A DNA stretch of 64,000 nt from Cerioporus squamosus (lineage: Eukaryota > Basidiomycota > Agaricomycetes > Polyporales > Polyporaceae): positions 461,870 to 525,869 of the forward strand of contig JABYQS010000006.1 of assembly GCA_022592435.1 (NCBI GenBank), in the 5' to 3' direction. The translations under genes were made by a program, and so were the position numbers. The notes beneath the pieces are model-generated. The model was not told the DNA's origin. It made no database searches and saw only the letters and a list, made by a program, of their open reading frames with translations. Positions 11,361 to 23,149 of the stretch are shown here, piece after piece. Numbering within the stretch: the first letter of the stretch is position 1; the number at the start of each line of letters is the position of its first letter.

Positions 11361-12979
11361 TCAAGTGGGATGGCCCCGCGCAGCAGTGCGACCTGCCGTC
11401 CTCTTCTTGCCACCTCGGCCGGATTTTCGCGAACTATGGCGCAGCGCGGTGCAAGTTTCGCAAATCCAGCCTCCTTCGGGCGCAACGGCGAGGCCAACGC
11501 ATGCGAGGTGGAACTGCAGGGTGTGGTTGGTTGAGTGGATGGGCACGAGAAGCAGAACAGGCAGCGGGTCAGTGGGCAGACAGGCATGAGGAGCGGAACC
11601 GGAGACGCACCCATTCCCTCTCGCACTCCTCATCGTCACAACCGATCATCTCTCCATAGCTAACACCGTCGCAGAAACAGTAGGTCTTGTTGTCGTCCGC
11701 GTCCCCGTCAGGCTCGGCGCTCATGCCGTCGTTCGCGTCTGCGGGGGCAGGTTGGAAGTTGCGCGCCACCGGCATCCCAGGTCCTTCGAGCTGGCCGTGA
11801 GGCCATTCAGGGACCACGCCGTTGCTCACTGCACGCGCTCCATGCGCGTCGGTGAGGACGCCCAGCTGGCCGGAGACGTGGGGAGTAGGGAGGGAGGGGT
11901 GGCTGGCAGGCGGAGGTTGGGCAGCGAAAGCATCACGGCGCGAGGCGTCCTGTGCGCGCTTGTTCGCGCCATTGCTGCCGGCGCGTCCAGGAGCCGCCTG
12001 GCGAGATGGTCCCGCACTCGTTTGAACGGGGATGTTCTGGGGCATGTGCGACGCGACGGAGAGAATGGACTCAGTGGGAGATGCGACCCTGTCGACAATT
12101 CTGCGAGGCATAGGTCAGGAAGGCGACGAGAAATAGTGGGGAAGAGGCGATGGAAGAGCAGGCGCCGTCGAGCGGGACCTCACGGCCTCAAGTAGCTCAA
12201 GACCGCGGCAGTGCAGTTGTGTCCACTGGTGGCACACACCAAAGAATCAAAGGGAGAGAGGTGTCGAAGGAGAAGATGAAAGAGACGTACTTCTTTGTCT
12301 TTCCTCCGTTTCTCTGCCTCTGCACCGGTGCGTCCAGCCGCTCCTTCTTTGTGGGCGTCCTCGTAACGTCGATCTCGTCCTCCTTCGCGACCCTCTTCCT
12401 CTTTGTCGGGCTGGGGTCACCGCCGTTCACGAGTAGACCGGGGCCATAGCCGTTCGCGACACCTGCAGCGCGTCTGTTGCGCCTTCCGCCCTCACCTGCC
12501 ATGCCCGGCGGGTAAAAGTTGCGCGTCGCGACATGGGGGTAGACAGTCTTCCTCGACAGCGCGTCCGCAAGCCTCGAAAACTCCTTCTCGGGCATCCGGT
12601 CGAGGAGCGCCTTCATGTGTGCCCTGTGTGCGCGGAGGCCGTCCGCGGCGTGCCCGGCAACGCGAATCTTGTCTTCGCCACCGAGCTTGAGACGCCCTGC
12701 CTCTTCTGCGATCTCGGTGAGCAGGTAGAGTCGGTCATCGTTGGTACCGGTCTTTGTCTCAATCATGGAGATGAGCTCGTTGATCTTGGTGGTCAGGAGG
12801 GTCATGGAGGAGGAGAGCACGGCGTCGAGCTCACGGAGGTCGCCATAGCTCCTGGAGAGGTCGATAGGGAGGCTGTCGAGCGTGTGGGCGTACTCGGAGA
12901 GGTGAGCGAGGCTGAGGGCGGTGTCGACGGCGGACGTCGAGCTCGAGGGGTAGTTCATCGTCGTCGGTCTGCGAGACAT
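11361..12979 (-). CDS. ING-family PHD-finger chromatin protein
   Basis: Three exons, 12979-12291, 12100-11611 and 11513-11361, give about 443 residues with all phases consistent. The N-terminal ING domain (about 10-125) has ALSLAHLSEYAHTLDSLPID and a following helical, charged segment. A Lys/Arg-rich and Ser/Pro-rich linker follows. A C4HC3 PHD finger spans about 370-414: YCFCDGVSYGEMIGC, DDEEC, then FHLACVG after an intron placed directly before the Phe, and WICETC. These are the hallmarks of H3K4me3-reading ING/Yng proteins, which sit in histone acetyltransferase or deacetylase complexes in the nucleus. The tail after the PHD is basic. The gene is divergent from the aminotransferase, with 236 bp between start codons. 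No frame problem was seen. Which Yng1/Yng2/Pho23 class it belongs to cannot be told by eye. Confidence 0.9.
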
Positions 12980-13215
12980 GCCGTTCCGGTGCGAGGTGGA
13001 TGGAGGGAGGTCGTCCTAGGCTCTTTCCCCCGGTGGCGGGACGAATTATGGGCGCCCGACGGCGGCCCGCCGGGCCGAGTCCGCTTTACACCCAAACGGT
13101 GCTCTCAGGCTACAGACGGACCTGCAACAGCGTCCTCAGGTGAATGGTCGACCAAATTGCTGATCGTCAATGGTCCACGCTAACAGATCCACGCATATGC
13201 AGATCACATCTCATA
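12980..13215. promoter_or_regulatory. Divergent promoter ING / aminotransferase
   Basis: The 236 bp between the two start codons must hold both promoters. The stretch is GC-rich near the ING side, and no clear TATA box was found. Confidence 0.5.
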
Positions 13216-15000
13216 ATGGCCGTACAAGCTCTCCCGGCAGAGTACTACACCCCCTTCCTGTCGGATGTGGCTAAGGAGCGCAAGCCGGCCCCAAGTAAGT
13301 ATCTTCACCAGATTCCGGTTATATGGTCTATCTATCTGCTGAACGACATGTATCAGTTCGAGGGCTTTACCCCTTGGAGAACCGTCCGGGGATGATCTCC
13401 CTCCTCGCTGGGAAGCCCAACGCGTTGACCTTCCCTTTCACCTCGCTCACGATCAAGTCGCGCTCCCCGAGTGACCCCTCCGCAGAGCTGACCACAGAGC
13501 TGAGCGGGAAGGCGCTTGCGGAGGGGTTGCAGTACGGCCCCACCGCGGGTTTGCCCGATCTCGTCAACTGGGTTTATAGCCTGCAGGAACGCGAGCATGG
13601 ACGGGAAAAAGGTGAGGGATGGCGACTGAGCATCGGTTCTGGATCGCAGGACGTTCTGCATAAGGTCTGCCGTGGGGTTATAGGCAGCACACCATGATGG
13701 CTGATCTTTGTTAATACTCAGGCGATTGTGGCACTCGTGAACCCGGGAGACCCGGTTTTGGTTGAGTCTCCTCTCTACGCGTGAGTAAAAGCAGACAGAC
13801 TCACGAGTGGAAGAATCTTCTTACGAAATGCGGCTCGCAGCGGTGTGATGCCTACGTTCGAAGCCCTGCACTGCGAGTTCTTCGGTACGCCCGCAAACGA
13901 AGTCCAGAGGGTGCAGTGGCTAACGTACCATCTCGCATGCAGCTGTGCCCACCGATTCAAAGGGTATCCGCTCGGACGTCCTCCGCTCAACCCTGGAAAA
14001 CTGGCCGGCCGGGAAACCGAAGCCAAAGATCCTCTACACTGTTCCGGTGCGTGTATCCGTTTACGACCCTGAGGCCCACCGCGACCACGACCTCACTACG
14101 CTGATCTAGTATGGCGGAAACCCGACCGGCATGACCGCAGTGAAAGAGCGGCGACAGGAGGTTCTCGCACTTGCGCGGGAGCACAACTTCCTGATCCTCG
14201 AGGGTAAGCGAAGTCACCTTATGATTTGCCATTGCTCGTCAGTGACTAACCTGCACCATCTAGACGATCCGTACTACTACCTTTACTTCGGAGAGGCCGC
14301 ACGGCCGCCGTCATATTTCACGCTCGAACGTGAGCTCCCGGAGGTCGGACGAGTGATTCGCTTCGACAGTCTCTCCAAGATTCTCTCAGCCGGGATCCGC
14401 ATCGGCTTCGTATGCGGGCCTGAGCCTATCATGACAGTCATCGACATGCACGTAAGTGACTCGCCGATACCACTCGGGTGACACCTCACCTCGCATTGAA
14501 CGCGCTTCGCAGACGGCAGTCGCAAGCCTCCAAACTCCCTCCCTCACGCAGGCAATCACGTTTGCCTTGCTCGACTCGTGGGGCTACGACAGTTTCAAAA
14601 CGCACACACTCGCAGTATCGCAGTTCTATAGGGAGAAGCGTGACGTCTTCGAGAAGTACATGAAGAAGCACCTCGACGGACTAGCGGAATGGGACAGGCC
14701 TGAGGCCGGCATGTTCTTCTGGTGAGAACATCAATGGTGTCTCATCTAGCGTCCGACTGAAGCCTCAGTAGGTTTAAGCTTCTGCTCCCCGCCGCGGACG
14801 GCAAGGAACAGGACTCGGAGAGCATCATCGCCACGAAGGCTTTGGAGAAGGGCGTGCTTGCACTCCCAGGAACAGTTTTCCTACCAGGTGGAGGCAAGAC
14901 CCCGTACGTGCGTGCCGCATTCAGTCTGTTGGACGAGGCGGATGTCGAGGAAGCCATCAAGCGACTCGCTGCCGTGGTGCTGGAAGCGAGGGGTGCATGA
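13216..15000 (+). CDS. PLP-dependent aminotransferase, aromatic / 2-aminoadipate type
   Basis: Nine exons (13216-13294, 13357-13664, 13722-13780, 13841-13884, 13943-14046, 14110-14203, 14264-14451, 14513-14721, 14772-15000) join in phase to about 437 residues. It is a fold-type I class I/II aminotransferase. YGGNPTG lies at about 199-205, DDPYYYL at about 230-236, and RFDSLSKIL with the PLP Schiff-base Lys at about 268; the nearby GIRIGF segment fits the phosphate-binding region. N-terminal GLYPLENRPGMISLLAGKPN is typical of ARO8-like enzymes, which transaminate aromatic amino acids, kynurenine or 2-aminoadipate with 2-oxoglutarate. No targeting peptide is evident, so cytosolic location is inferred. 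The gene is convergent with COQ4, with only 71 bp between the two stop codons. Exact substrate preference cannot be read from sequence. Confidence 0.9.
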
Positions 15001-15071
15001 ACATAGTCGAATAAGCAACGAAAGCATTACGAAGAGGATATCACACTAAGACACATCATGTATCATGCCAA

Positions 15072-16134
15072 CTAGGACGAAGCCTGCTGCTGCTGGTCCT
15101 CCATCATCTTGGCTCTCTTCGCTGCGGCCAACTTGGCCTCACTGAGTGGCTTTGGCCAACGAGGTTCGACAGGCGGGCTCCAGATGCCGAGTTCGCGCTT
15201 CATCTCGTCGATATTCTGCTCCCATCTCTTCTCCCAATAGACCGTGATGAGGCTCTGAGCGGAGCTGCCGCACTTGACTGCCCAGGGGACATAGTCACGG
15301 AAGAGCTTTTCGCGCTTGGCGTGCGTGAGGGGTAGGTGGCCGAATGCAGCAGCCATACCGGTCATGGGGAGGCCAAGGTTGGCGAACTCGAAGAACTTCA
15401 CCGCGAGTTCGGCTACGACATTCACAGGCATCCCGAGGATGCAGTGGTAGAAGTCATGGCACTCCCGGTAGCGCTGCATGACATATGCGAGCTCGGGGTC
15501 GTCAACGTAATGCACCTGGAGATGGATTCAGCGCCACCACGCGTGAACCGAGCCGTGGCCTTGAAATACCCTTGCCCTGGCATATCACAAGGGTATGACA
15601 AGGCCGCGTTTGAGGTGACACGACGTACGGGTTCTCGGGTGTCGGGAGTGACACCGCAGCGTTCCAGCCAAGTGACATAGGCGTGTCCAAAGGTTCCCTC
15701 CGGAAGGAGAGCGAGCTTGTTCATGTCCACTGTGTGAGTGTTGATCCTCGGTCTCTCTTTGAGGATCTGCCTTCCCTCTGCACTCTCCAGCATCCTGTCG
15801 CGCAGCCGAGGAAGCACCGGGCCAGAGGTGAGGTCCCCAAGGGCAGCGACCATATCTGGCAGACTCTCGGTTCATGCTTGCGCACCTTGCGAGACACACA
15901 CGAGAACGCACCTGCCCTCCGGGGGTTCACCAGAGCCATGAAGGCAGAGCCCAGCGTCAGGAAGCCGTGCTCGAACCAGTTGAGCGGGATGTGGCCTTCG
16001 TACGCCGGTTGTGTGTTGACTGCCCGGGTTTGCCACCGCGTGTGCGGTCGACCGACAGCATTGGCCCGCGAGATAGTAGCCAGAGAACGCGCAGAGCAGC
16101 GCGGTGCGCGTAACGAAGCAGCGGCGAGCGACAT
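15072..16134 (-). CDS. COQ4: Ubiquinone biosynthesis protein COQ4
   Basis: Three exons, 16134-15912, 15855-15629 and 15515-15072, give about 297 residues in phase. The N-terminus (MSLAAASLRAPRCSARSLAT) is Arg/Ser/Ala-rich without acids, a mitochondrial presequence. The core contains NWFEHGFLTLGSAF, LYEGTF-like LLPEGTFGHAYV, and the metal-binding HDFYH at 170-174 within RECHDFYHCILGMP. A conserved WEKRWEQ..ELG follows. COQ4 acts in the matrix-side CoQ synthome, where it organises the complex and has been linked to ring decarboxylation. The longer reading frame upstream of this ATG overlaps the divergent DPH4 start, so the ATG at 16134 that begins the presequence was preferred. The second intron is long for this locus (113 nt). 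Confidence 0.9.
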
Positions 16135-16250
16135 GGTGGCCTGAGGCGAAGATGTGAAGTCAAGCTGAACTGGCGGGACGCGTCGGGAGTCGAGACTCTG
16201 GCTGCGGGTCGGGCGTCTCCACGATCTCAGCCTCCTGCACCGCGACCTCC
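16135..16250. promoter_or_regulatory. Divergent promoter COQ4 / DPH4
   Basis: Only 116 bp separate the two opposite start codons, so the genes must share a bidirectional promoter. No TATA motif is visible. Confidence 0.55.
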
Positions 16251-16772
16251 ATGTCGGGATCACCGCAAGCTCATAGCTGCTCGCCGCATCGCTATTCATA
16301 TCGCAGAAAATCTTGGCTGGAGGACTCTCGCGCCCCGAACTACTATGCTATCCTCTCCTTGTCGCCGGACGCTACCGCCGCTGAAGTCAAGGCGGCCTAC
16401 CACCGTGCACTTCTCGCCTCGCACCCCGATAAGCAGCTTTCTGGGGGATCCGGGGACGGTGTTGACATCGGACTCCTGAAAGACGCGTTCAACACGCTCC
16501 ACAACCCCGAGCTCAGGAAGGCGTACGATGTCTCGAGGACCTCCGATGACAAGAAACTTGGTCCGCGCCCGGCACAAGTGATCTCACTCGAAGAGTTCGA
16601 TGAGGAGTCGGACACTACCTGGACGTACTCGTGTCGCTGCGGAGGCACGTACGTCGTCACCGAGGAGATGCTTGACTCTGGCGAACACCTTGTGGGCTGC
16701 GCCAGCTGTTCCGAGGTGGTCTGGGTTGGCTACGAATTGGTCGAGGAGGCGGAAAATGTGCCCGCGCAATAA
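16251..16772 (+). CDS. DPH4: DPH4-type J-protein with CSL zinc finger
   Basis: This is a single exon of 173 residues. A J domain at about 29-95 has YYAILSLSPDAT, the HPD motif at 58-60 and LLKDAFNTLHNPELRKAYD. A CSL zinc finger follows at about 125-165, with Cys 128, 130, 150 and 153 in YSCRCGGTYVV and VGCASCSEVVWVGYE. This J plus CSL order defines Dph4/DNAJC24, the redox-active iron-binding partner needed for diphthamide synthesis on eEF2. The first 20 residues are unusual for the family and include a possible upstream splice acceptor, so the true start may differ. It is divergent from COQ4. Confidence 0.9.
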   Translation: MSGSPQAHSCSPHRYSYRRKSWLEDSRAPNYYAILSLSPDATAAEVKAAYHRALLASHPDKQLSGGSGDGVDIGLLKDAFNTLHNPELRKAYDVSRTSDDKKLGPRPAQVISLEEFDEESDTTWTYSCRCGGTYVVTEEMLDSGEHLVGCASCSEVVWVGYELVEEAENVPAQ

Positions 16773-17174
16773 TCGCGCGACACTGCATGGGCTTATCAGG
16801 TGTCGCGTCGGGACTCTGACTGCGTCAGAACCCCTGAAGAGCAGAAGGTACGTCAGGTCAACAGCAGTTGTGGTACGGGTTCAGCCTCCATGGTGGAGAC
16901 TTCTCTCTTCTCCCCGTCAAGGTTTGACAGCGTTCTGCTTCCCCGGCCATGCCATCCCTGCAGTCTACGCCAGTATCCAGTCAGTTGCTTCGGTGTCCGA
17001 CCTCGGAGCACGCTCATGTGGTTGTGCTCAGCGTTGCATATCATGAACGCACCCGACCTCAGCGCCCCGAGTGTCCTTGTGCTCCAAAGCCCCGGAATAC
17101 CCCGTGCAGACTGGACGCTCGCATTCTGCATAAAAGCCCTGCTACCCTGTTCTGGTTTGGCACGCACATACACG
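16773..17174. other. Intergenic upstream of aspartic protease
   Basis: About 400 bp between DPH4 and the protease. Frames here lack a signal peptide or splice continuity. Presumed promoter of the protease; no clear TATA box. Confidence 0.45.
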
Positions 17175-18787
17175 ATGCTCACCCGTCGTTTACTCCAGAT
17201 CCTTGGCTTGAACCTCTTCGCGGTGTCCGTCCCCGCGTCCCCAACCAGCGGCCGGCTTGACGGTGTCGAGCTTGCGCTGCGATCACGTAGGAGTAGCGAA
17301 ACCAATGTTGACCTGAAAGCTACAAACTTCGACCATTTCGTGAGTATCACTGACCTCTCGATGATAGCCTGCACCATCTTACGCCTCACCCAGTATGTTG
17401 TGGATATCGCGTTAGGAGGACAGAGTGAGCAAACCCGTGTCCCGACCTGCCCATGATTGGCTGATGGCATCGCTACAGACTTCAGTGTCCAACTCGATAC
17501 CGGGTCTAATGACCTCGTCTTGAACCAAACCGCACCTTCTCTCAAGCTGACGAATGCCACGCCCTTTGTCGGCAACGAAACTTACGGCTCAGGCTGGGGC
17601 GCTGGTCGTGAACTTTTTGCCGAGCTTGAGGTCGGTCCATCAGTGGTGCCTTCGCAAGCGTTTGTGAACATAAGTGAGGTCAGTGCCATAGACATTCCTT
17701 GTAGCGGGATGGAGCTGATGATATCTAGTCCTTGGGAAACTTCGGTCCCTTCGACGGCATCTTGGGCACCGCGCCCGCCTCGATCGCGAGTAATATCAAC
17801 GCGAACTTCACCGCAGCGTGGGGTCGAGCGGAGGGCGACCGGCTGTCAAGCCCGTTCCTCAACAATCTCTTCGCCCAAAACCCTTCCATGGGCCACTTCT
17901 TCGATCTCCAGCTCAGCCGCACGAGCATGCTCGGGAATACGAGCGATGGGATCTTCGCCATCGGGAAGCACGCTTCCGGCCATGAAGGGGTCGGCCAGGC
18001 GACCAAACTACACACTGTTGCCGGCGGGCGCTGGGGTGTCATCCAGGACGGCGTGAGCGTGGATGGGGCAGTGTTCAAGCCCAACACTTCCCGCGTCCCA
18101 GGGACCCCAGCTGGAAAGCTGGTCTCTGTTCTGGACAGCGGCACGTCCCTAGCTTCGGGCCCGGCCGCCCTCGCGGAGGCGATCTACTCGTCGATGCCGC
18201 ATGCTACATTCTCGCCGACTGCGAATATGTGGTATGTGCTCTGCAACAGCAGTGCGAACTTGACGTTTACCTTTGGGTACGCGGTCCTCTGTGAGACATG
18301 GCGCCGGTGCTTAACTGATCGTGCACGACAGCGGCCAGGACTACCATGTCCATCCACTAGAGGTCACCCTCGTCGAAGCTTCCGTAGTGCCGTTGAACGG
18401 GAAGGAGGAGAATGTAACCGTCTGCTATGGCGGCTTCCAACCCGTGCCCGCTGCCGAGCGCGACTTCCAGGGCTTTGATCTCGTGCTCGGTGATGTGTTT
18501 ATGAAGAGTGTGTATACCTCGTGAGTGCCCCCTGCAGAGCTATGGTCCGGTTGTGGATGGTTGCGCTGATGACTCTGTGTTCGTGCAGCTTCAATTTTGG
18601 TGACGACTACGACACTGCGAACAGCACAAGCGGGACGCCGTATATCCAGCTCCAGTCTACGGTGCCGGATGCCGGCGCTGCGTGGGAGGACTTCCTCACC
18701 GAGCGGAAGAAGGTCCTCGAGGCGTACCCGCCGCAGATAGACCCAGCCACGTTCGTAGAGATCCTGGAGAATTGGACTTCGACGTAG
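17175..18787 (+). CDS. Secreted A1 aspartic protease (pepsin family)
   Basis: Six exons (17175-17339, 17394-17424, 17479-17678, 17729-18276, 18332-18520, 18589-18787) join in phase to about 443 residues. The first ~25 residues (MLTRRLLQILGLNLFAVSV) form a signal peptide, followed by a short propeptide. The first catalytic motif is LDTGSND with Asp at about 72, assembled across exon 2/3. The second is LDSGTSLASG with Asp at about 268. Several N-x-S/T sites suggest glycosylation. There is no C-terminal hydrophobic GPI tail, so the enzyme is probably released. A1 proteases are common in the secretome of wood-decay fungi for nitrogen acquisition. The 31-nt exon 2 carries the Y-V-V-D-I-A-L-G-G strand. 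An in-frame upstream ATG at 17043 would add a non-signal extension and was rejected. Confidence 0.9.
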
Positions 18788-19310
18788 TTCGCAGGTATGT
18801 CAGCAGGATCCTTCGTCCGCTGAAGCGTTGATTTTCCAAAGATATTCAGGATGATGGTATCGGACTTGATACAACGACCACTCTAGCCGCCCAGCGTTCT
18901 CGATGTACGATATATGTAACATTCGCCTCGCGCATTGCAATCAATTCCATGTCACGGTGGACCCGCTTGTGGGCAACGGCGCTTGGTGTACGGCAACCGA
19001 AGAGGGACAGATCGGACTATGACGTTCTCACTTCCCCAATCGGCCTGCTATAAAGTCGCCCGAAGGTGCGTCGTCGCTGGTCACTGTCCCTGGCCTCTTA
19101 CCCCCACTTGCACTTTCCTTGCCCCGTCGCCGCACCTCAAGCGCAACACGTCCAACCGCAACGCGTCCAATTAGCATGTAAGGCGGCGCGTTCAGCGCGC
19201 ATATATCGAGGTCCTTTTGGTCGCTCATACAGTAAACTCCGCGCAGGCCCCAGGAAAAGACCAAGAAGTCGTGGCTTTGCTGCGGCGAAGCGCATCGCTC
19301 CGAGGGAGCG
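18788..19310. other. Intergenic between protease and zinc-finger gene
   Basis: About 520 bp. No exon with splice support was found. An upstream non-coding exon of the next gene cannot be excluded. Confidence 0.45.
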
Positions 19311-20481
19311 ATGCAATACCACAAGGCCAAGGTGCATCAACAAGTTACCACCGTGCTCTTCAAGAACTACCCTGGCGTGCACTTCACCATCAAACGCAAT
19401 CCGGAGACCAAGTGCTTTCACTGTCCGTATTGTGTTAAGCGGTATCCCTTGGCCAGCCCCCTGCGCGTGAGTCCTCATTTCATGCGCGCGGTTTGATTGG
19501 AGGTGGTGAGCTTGAGTACGCAGGATCACATGGTGCTCAAGTGTGACGGATACGCGCAATATCGGGTTTCGTCGCTACCGAAGCTCAAGATTCGGCCGCC
19601 CCGTAAGAACGATCGGTCGGATAGCGGCAAGCCTGTCGAGGATGCGATGCCAGTGGATGAGGTGGTGGTGGTGAAGGATGAGCAGAAAGACGAGGTGATC
19701 GTCACTGGCACAGACGCGAACACGACGCAGGAGTCGGAAGGTGAGTACGAACATCTCTCTTGTGCGTTTACTCTGCAACGCGGCTCGGTCAGCAACGGGA
19801 ACCCTCCAGGGGAGCTTCGCATTGCAGTCGCTGCTCTACCCGGAATCGCAAGCAGACGATCCACACGCAATCGCCGAGTCGGAGTTCATGGAAGTGGCGC
19901 CAGAACCTACGAACGCTACAGTGGAGGTGGCCTCGCCCACGATATCCGATCAGTCGAGCTCTGTGGAAGACGTCGCCGAGGTCGTATTCCTGCCACCCGT
20001 GCTCCGACCTGCAACATGGTCTCCGATCAGTGTGGCGAACCGGATTCCGGATTGGCGACTTATCAGCTACTCGCCTTCTCTCGTTACGAGCGGCTCCTCT
20101 TGTTCGACAACCTCTCTGCGTTCGGTGTCCGACGACCCCTCTGGCTCGCGCTTCACGTTGCCCGTGAAAACGGAGTTCCACTACAAGCTCGAGCCAACTT
20201 TTGAGGACGACCTACAACATGTTCCTCGCCAGCTCGATCATTCGCTCTCTGCCGCTCAGGTCTTCCTGGATGGTCTTTGGCGCCCTCTCGGACACGCTGC
20301 ACCTCACCTGCATGGACTCGGCGTCGTCACGGAGGCGGATCTGGACTTGGTCTGTGCGATGCCGGATGCTTGGGACGAAGTGGGCGACCTTCTTCGCGGG
20401 AGCGGGGTGACAATGATCGAGTGGTTGATGGTGAAGGAGGCGTTCAAGACGCGGGCGAAACGACTTCCGGAGAGAACTTGA
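19311..20481 (+). CDS. Putative C2H2-like zinc-finger protein, lineage-specific
   Basis: Three exons, 19311-19466, 19524-19740 and 19793-20481, give about 353 residues in phase. The N-terminus holds CFHCPYCVKRY followed, across the first intron, by HMVLKCDG; this resembles the degenerate C2H2-type units in many agaricomycete proteins of unknown role. The middle is acidic and Ser/Pro-rich (VDEVVVVKDEQKDEVIV). A C-terminal block predicted to be helical contains LDGLWRPLGHAAPHLHGLGV and WDEVGDLLRGSG, a pattern often seen near the end of lineage-specific basidiomycete proteins. I do not recognise a named family. Nuclear DNA-binding function is only a guess from the Cys/His pattern. Continuous open phase over three exons supports a real gene. 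Confidence 0.65.
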
Positions 20482-20896
20482 TTCAAGCCTGTGGTCTGTA
20501 TGTCTTAATTTAGGGAACCTAAACAAAAACCATCGGTGTTTCTCGCGAACTCCCGAACTCGGACTCTTCCATGATCGTCGCGCTTAACCTCACGAGGATA
20601 AAGGTAGTCGGAGAGCAAGAACGGTCAAACGCTCAAGGAACAGTTTGTAGAACTTTCAGTCCTGCAACTGAGCTTGAGGGCATTCAAAGACCCTCAGTGA
20701 CGATACAAACGGCATCTACCTGTCGTGTCTATGACAGCGCGCGAAGAGAGTCGAGACTTTCGGCTGATGGAGGGGTGCAGCGAGAAATCAGTATCATTGC
20801 GGCCACTCTTGCACTGCACTGTAGTACATATAATACAATGGAGTCGAGAACACCAACGTCTCGTATGAACCCTAGTCCGTAATGAAGTCGTGCTGT
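20482..20896. other. Intergenic between convergent genes
   Basis: About 415 bp between the zinc-finger gene (+) and the P450 (-), presumably with both 3' untranslated regions. Nothing else seen. Confidence 0.5.
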
Positions 20897-23149
20897 TCAC
20901 TGGACAAGCGATACGCGCAAGGGCATCTGCGAACCGAGGTGCATCTCGTTCGCGACAAGAGGCGTCATGAGGCCGGCGGCGAAGCGAATGATCTCAGGGT
21001 TGCCCTCCGCAACGTTGAACTCAAACTTCTCGATGAGCTCCACGAGGAGTGCCTGCATCTCAATGATACTGCAGCAAGTAGAGTCCGGGTCAGCAAGCAC
21101 ACACACCGCCGACGGTAGTATCCGGGGACTTACGAGAACCGCCAACCGATGCATGCCTGGAGACCGGCGCTGAAGGTCATGAGGTTGGACGTCACCCCAA
21201 CGTACGTCTCGCCCATCTTCTCTTGCTCGATGAACCGCATCGGGTTGAATTCGTTCGCGTCAGCACCCCAGATCTGTGTCAGTCTGTAGCAGATGCACGC
21301 CATGTCAGCCCAACCGCACGAACGCCGCTAGCTTGTAGCCTGGCTCACCGATTGTATCCCCAGTTCGAGATCCGACAAGTAGTGCCTTTCGGGATGGGGA
21401 TTTCGTTGACTGTTTCACCAGTAGCGAGGGTGATGGGGTACGCGAGAGGCAGGACGTCATCTCGGGTCGCCTGCCGCTCGGTGAGATAGGCGATCGGGTG
21501 AAGACGCAGCACTTCCTTCATGGCGGCCAAGCAGTAAGTCATCGAGTCCAGGTCGTTGACAGAGAAATCCTCGTCGCCACGAGCCGCAACGCGAGCACGG
21601 ATAGCCTTGATTTCCTCGCGCATCTTTGACTGGTACTCGGGATGCCGTGAGAGCTCCCAGAGTAGCCACGACAGAGTGGATGCCGTCGTCTCGTGACCTA
21701 AGTAGTTATGAGCACCAGCCCGAAGTCGCGAGACAAGAAGCGAGCGGGGACTCACCTGCCAAGAGGAAAGTGGCCATCTGAGCGATCATCTCCTCGTCCG
21801 TCAAGCGCTCCTTCCCAATCTCCGCTGCGTTGGCTCTGACTAGAGGGAAAACCGTCAACCAAAGACCGCATGCGGGTTGGAGATGGCTCACCGAGTATAC
21901 TCATGATGTCCTTCTTCTTCTCGTCGCCGCCGGCGAGGACAGCTTCGGTCTTCTCGTCAATCAACTTCTTGGAGTATTCATTGATAAGCTTGAGGGTCTT
22001 GCGGAGACGAGCGTGATCCTTGCCGGGCAGGTACTTCACGTACTTCAAGATCGGCGTAGGGATGTAGTACCACAGGGCACGGAAGATGAGGGTGAATTTC
22101 GATGGGAACGCAATCGAATCGGCACTGCGAGTAAGCCGTCAGGCGGAGATCTTGAGTGTAACGAACACCACACACGTACAACATATCCTTATAGGCCTCC
22201 ATGACAGGGGCCAGCTTGTTGTCCATGGCACCAAATTGGACGTCGAACCCAACTAGTGGCAATCAGCAGAGCGCGGACCGAGACAGCGAGATACGACATA
22301 CCTTCACCGATGATGTCCAAAGTGCAGCGCGTGAGCCAAGCGAGAACATTGAACCTCTTCCCGGAGTCGGGATCGCTCTGAAGGATGTCCTGCCACTTCT
22401 GGCTAAGCTGTAATCCGGCAAACATGTCTAAGATCAACATTTCGTGGAATCCATACAGCAAGGGACCAACCTTCTGTGCAGATGCGCGGAATACGGGCAG
22501 GAAGGACCTGAGTTGAGCAGCTGTAAATGCGGGGTTCATAATCTTGCGCTGGCGCGCATGATCCTGTTCTAATAGACAGCTCTTCATTGGCTCGGGTGCG
22601 TACTATGAGGGCGACAGTCAACGTACCTCGCGCGACTAAGATGCCAGCTCCTGTTATTTCGCCCGATACTGTCTGGGAGACGACACTCTTCTGGAAATGA
22701 TATCCCGACTTGTGTAACATGTACTGGAGGGCCTGGGGGAGTTTCAAGGGTGAGACGAAGCACAGCGGTTCTGTAGATGCGTACGCCTAACCTTCGGGTC
22801 TGATATTTGGAGCGCGTGTTCCTATGTCTCGATGAGAAGGTGCCCAGAATATAAGGCCTGAACGATGATCAACGTACCCCCAAGGGATACATCACTTTGT
22901 ATACCGTCCCATACTCCGGGATGTACTTGGAGTCCAGATCGCCCACGTTGAGCTCGCTGTTCAACCCTTGACTGTGACCTGCGAGACGTCAGAGGAATGA
23001 CGCATTATGGTTGCGACGGACGTACCCAAGAGCCATCCCGGACTCGGAGGTCCTCTGACCTTGCGTAACGAGCGGCCTGCGAGCCACCGGCGCACTGCAA
23101 ATACGAGTAGCCCCCCACCCGCGAGGAGGAGAAGCACCAGGGGATCCAT
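20897..23149 (-). CDS. Cytochrome P450, intact, different family from the tandem
   Basis: Twelve exons join in phase to about 541 residues: 23149-23026, 22978-22878, 22821-22792, 22732-22627, 22568-22471, 22407-22302, 22252-22180, 22124-21892, 21839-21756, 21697-21349, 21283-21134 and 21068-20897. The N-terminal anchor is MDPLVLLLLAGGGLLVFAV, then GPPSPGWLLG. The C-helix region reads RQRKIMNPAF, the I-helix AGHETTAST, the K-helix EVLRLHP, and the heme loop FSAGLQACIGWRF with Cys at about 479. The IGWRF ending and the DLDSKYIPEYGTVYKV region are typical of the large basidiomycete P450 families used for xenobiotic and secondary metabolism. Exon 3 is only 30 nt. Unlike the three tandem P450s, no frame problem exists, so it is likely functional. 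Family number cannot be assigned by eye. Confidence 0.9.

Noticed and set aside
16800..17456. Plus-strand frame running into the aspartic protease
   Set aside because: It reads through intron 1 of the protease; the spliced start at 17175 with a signal peptide explains the region better.
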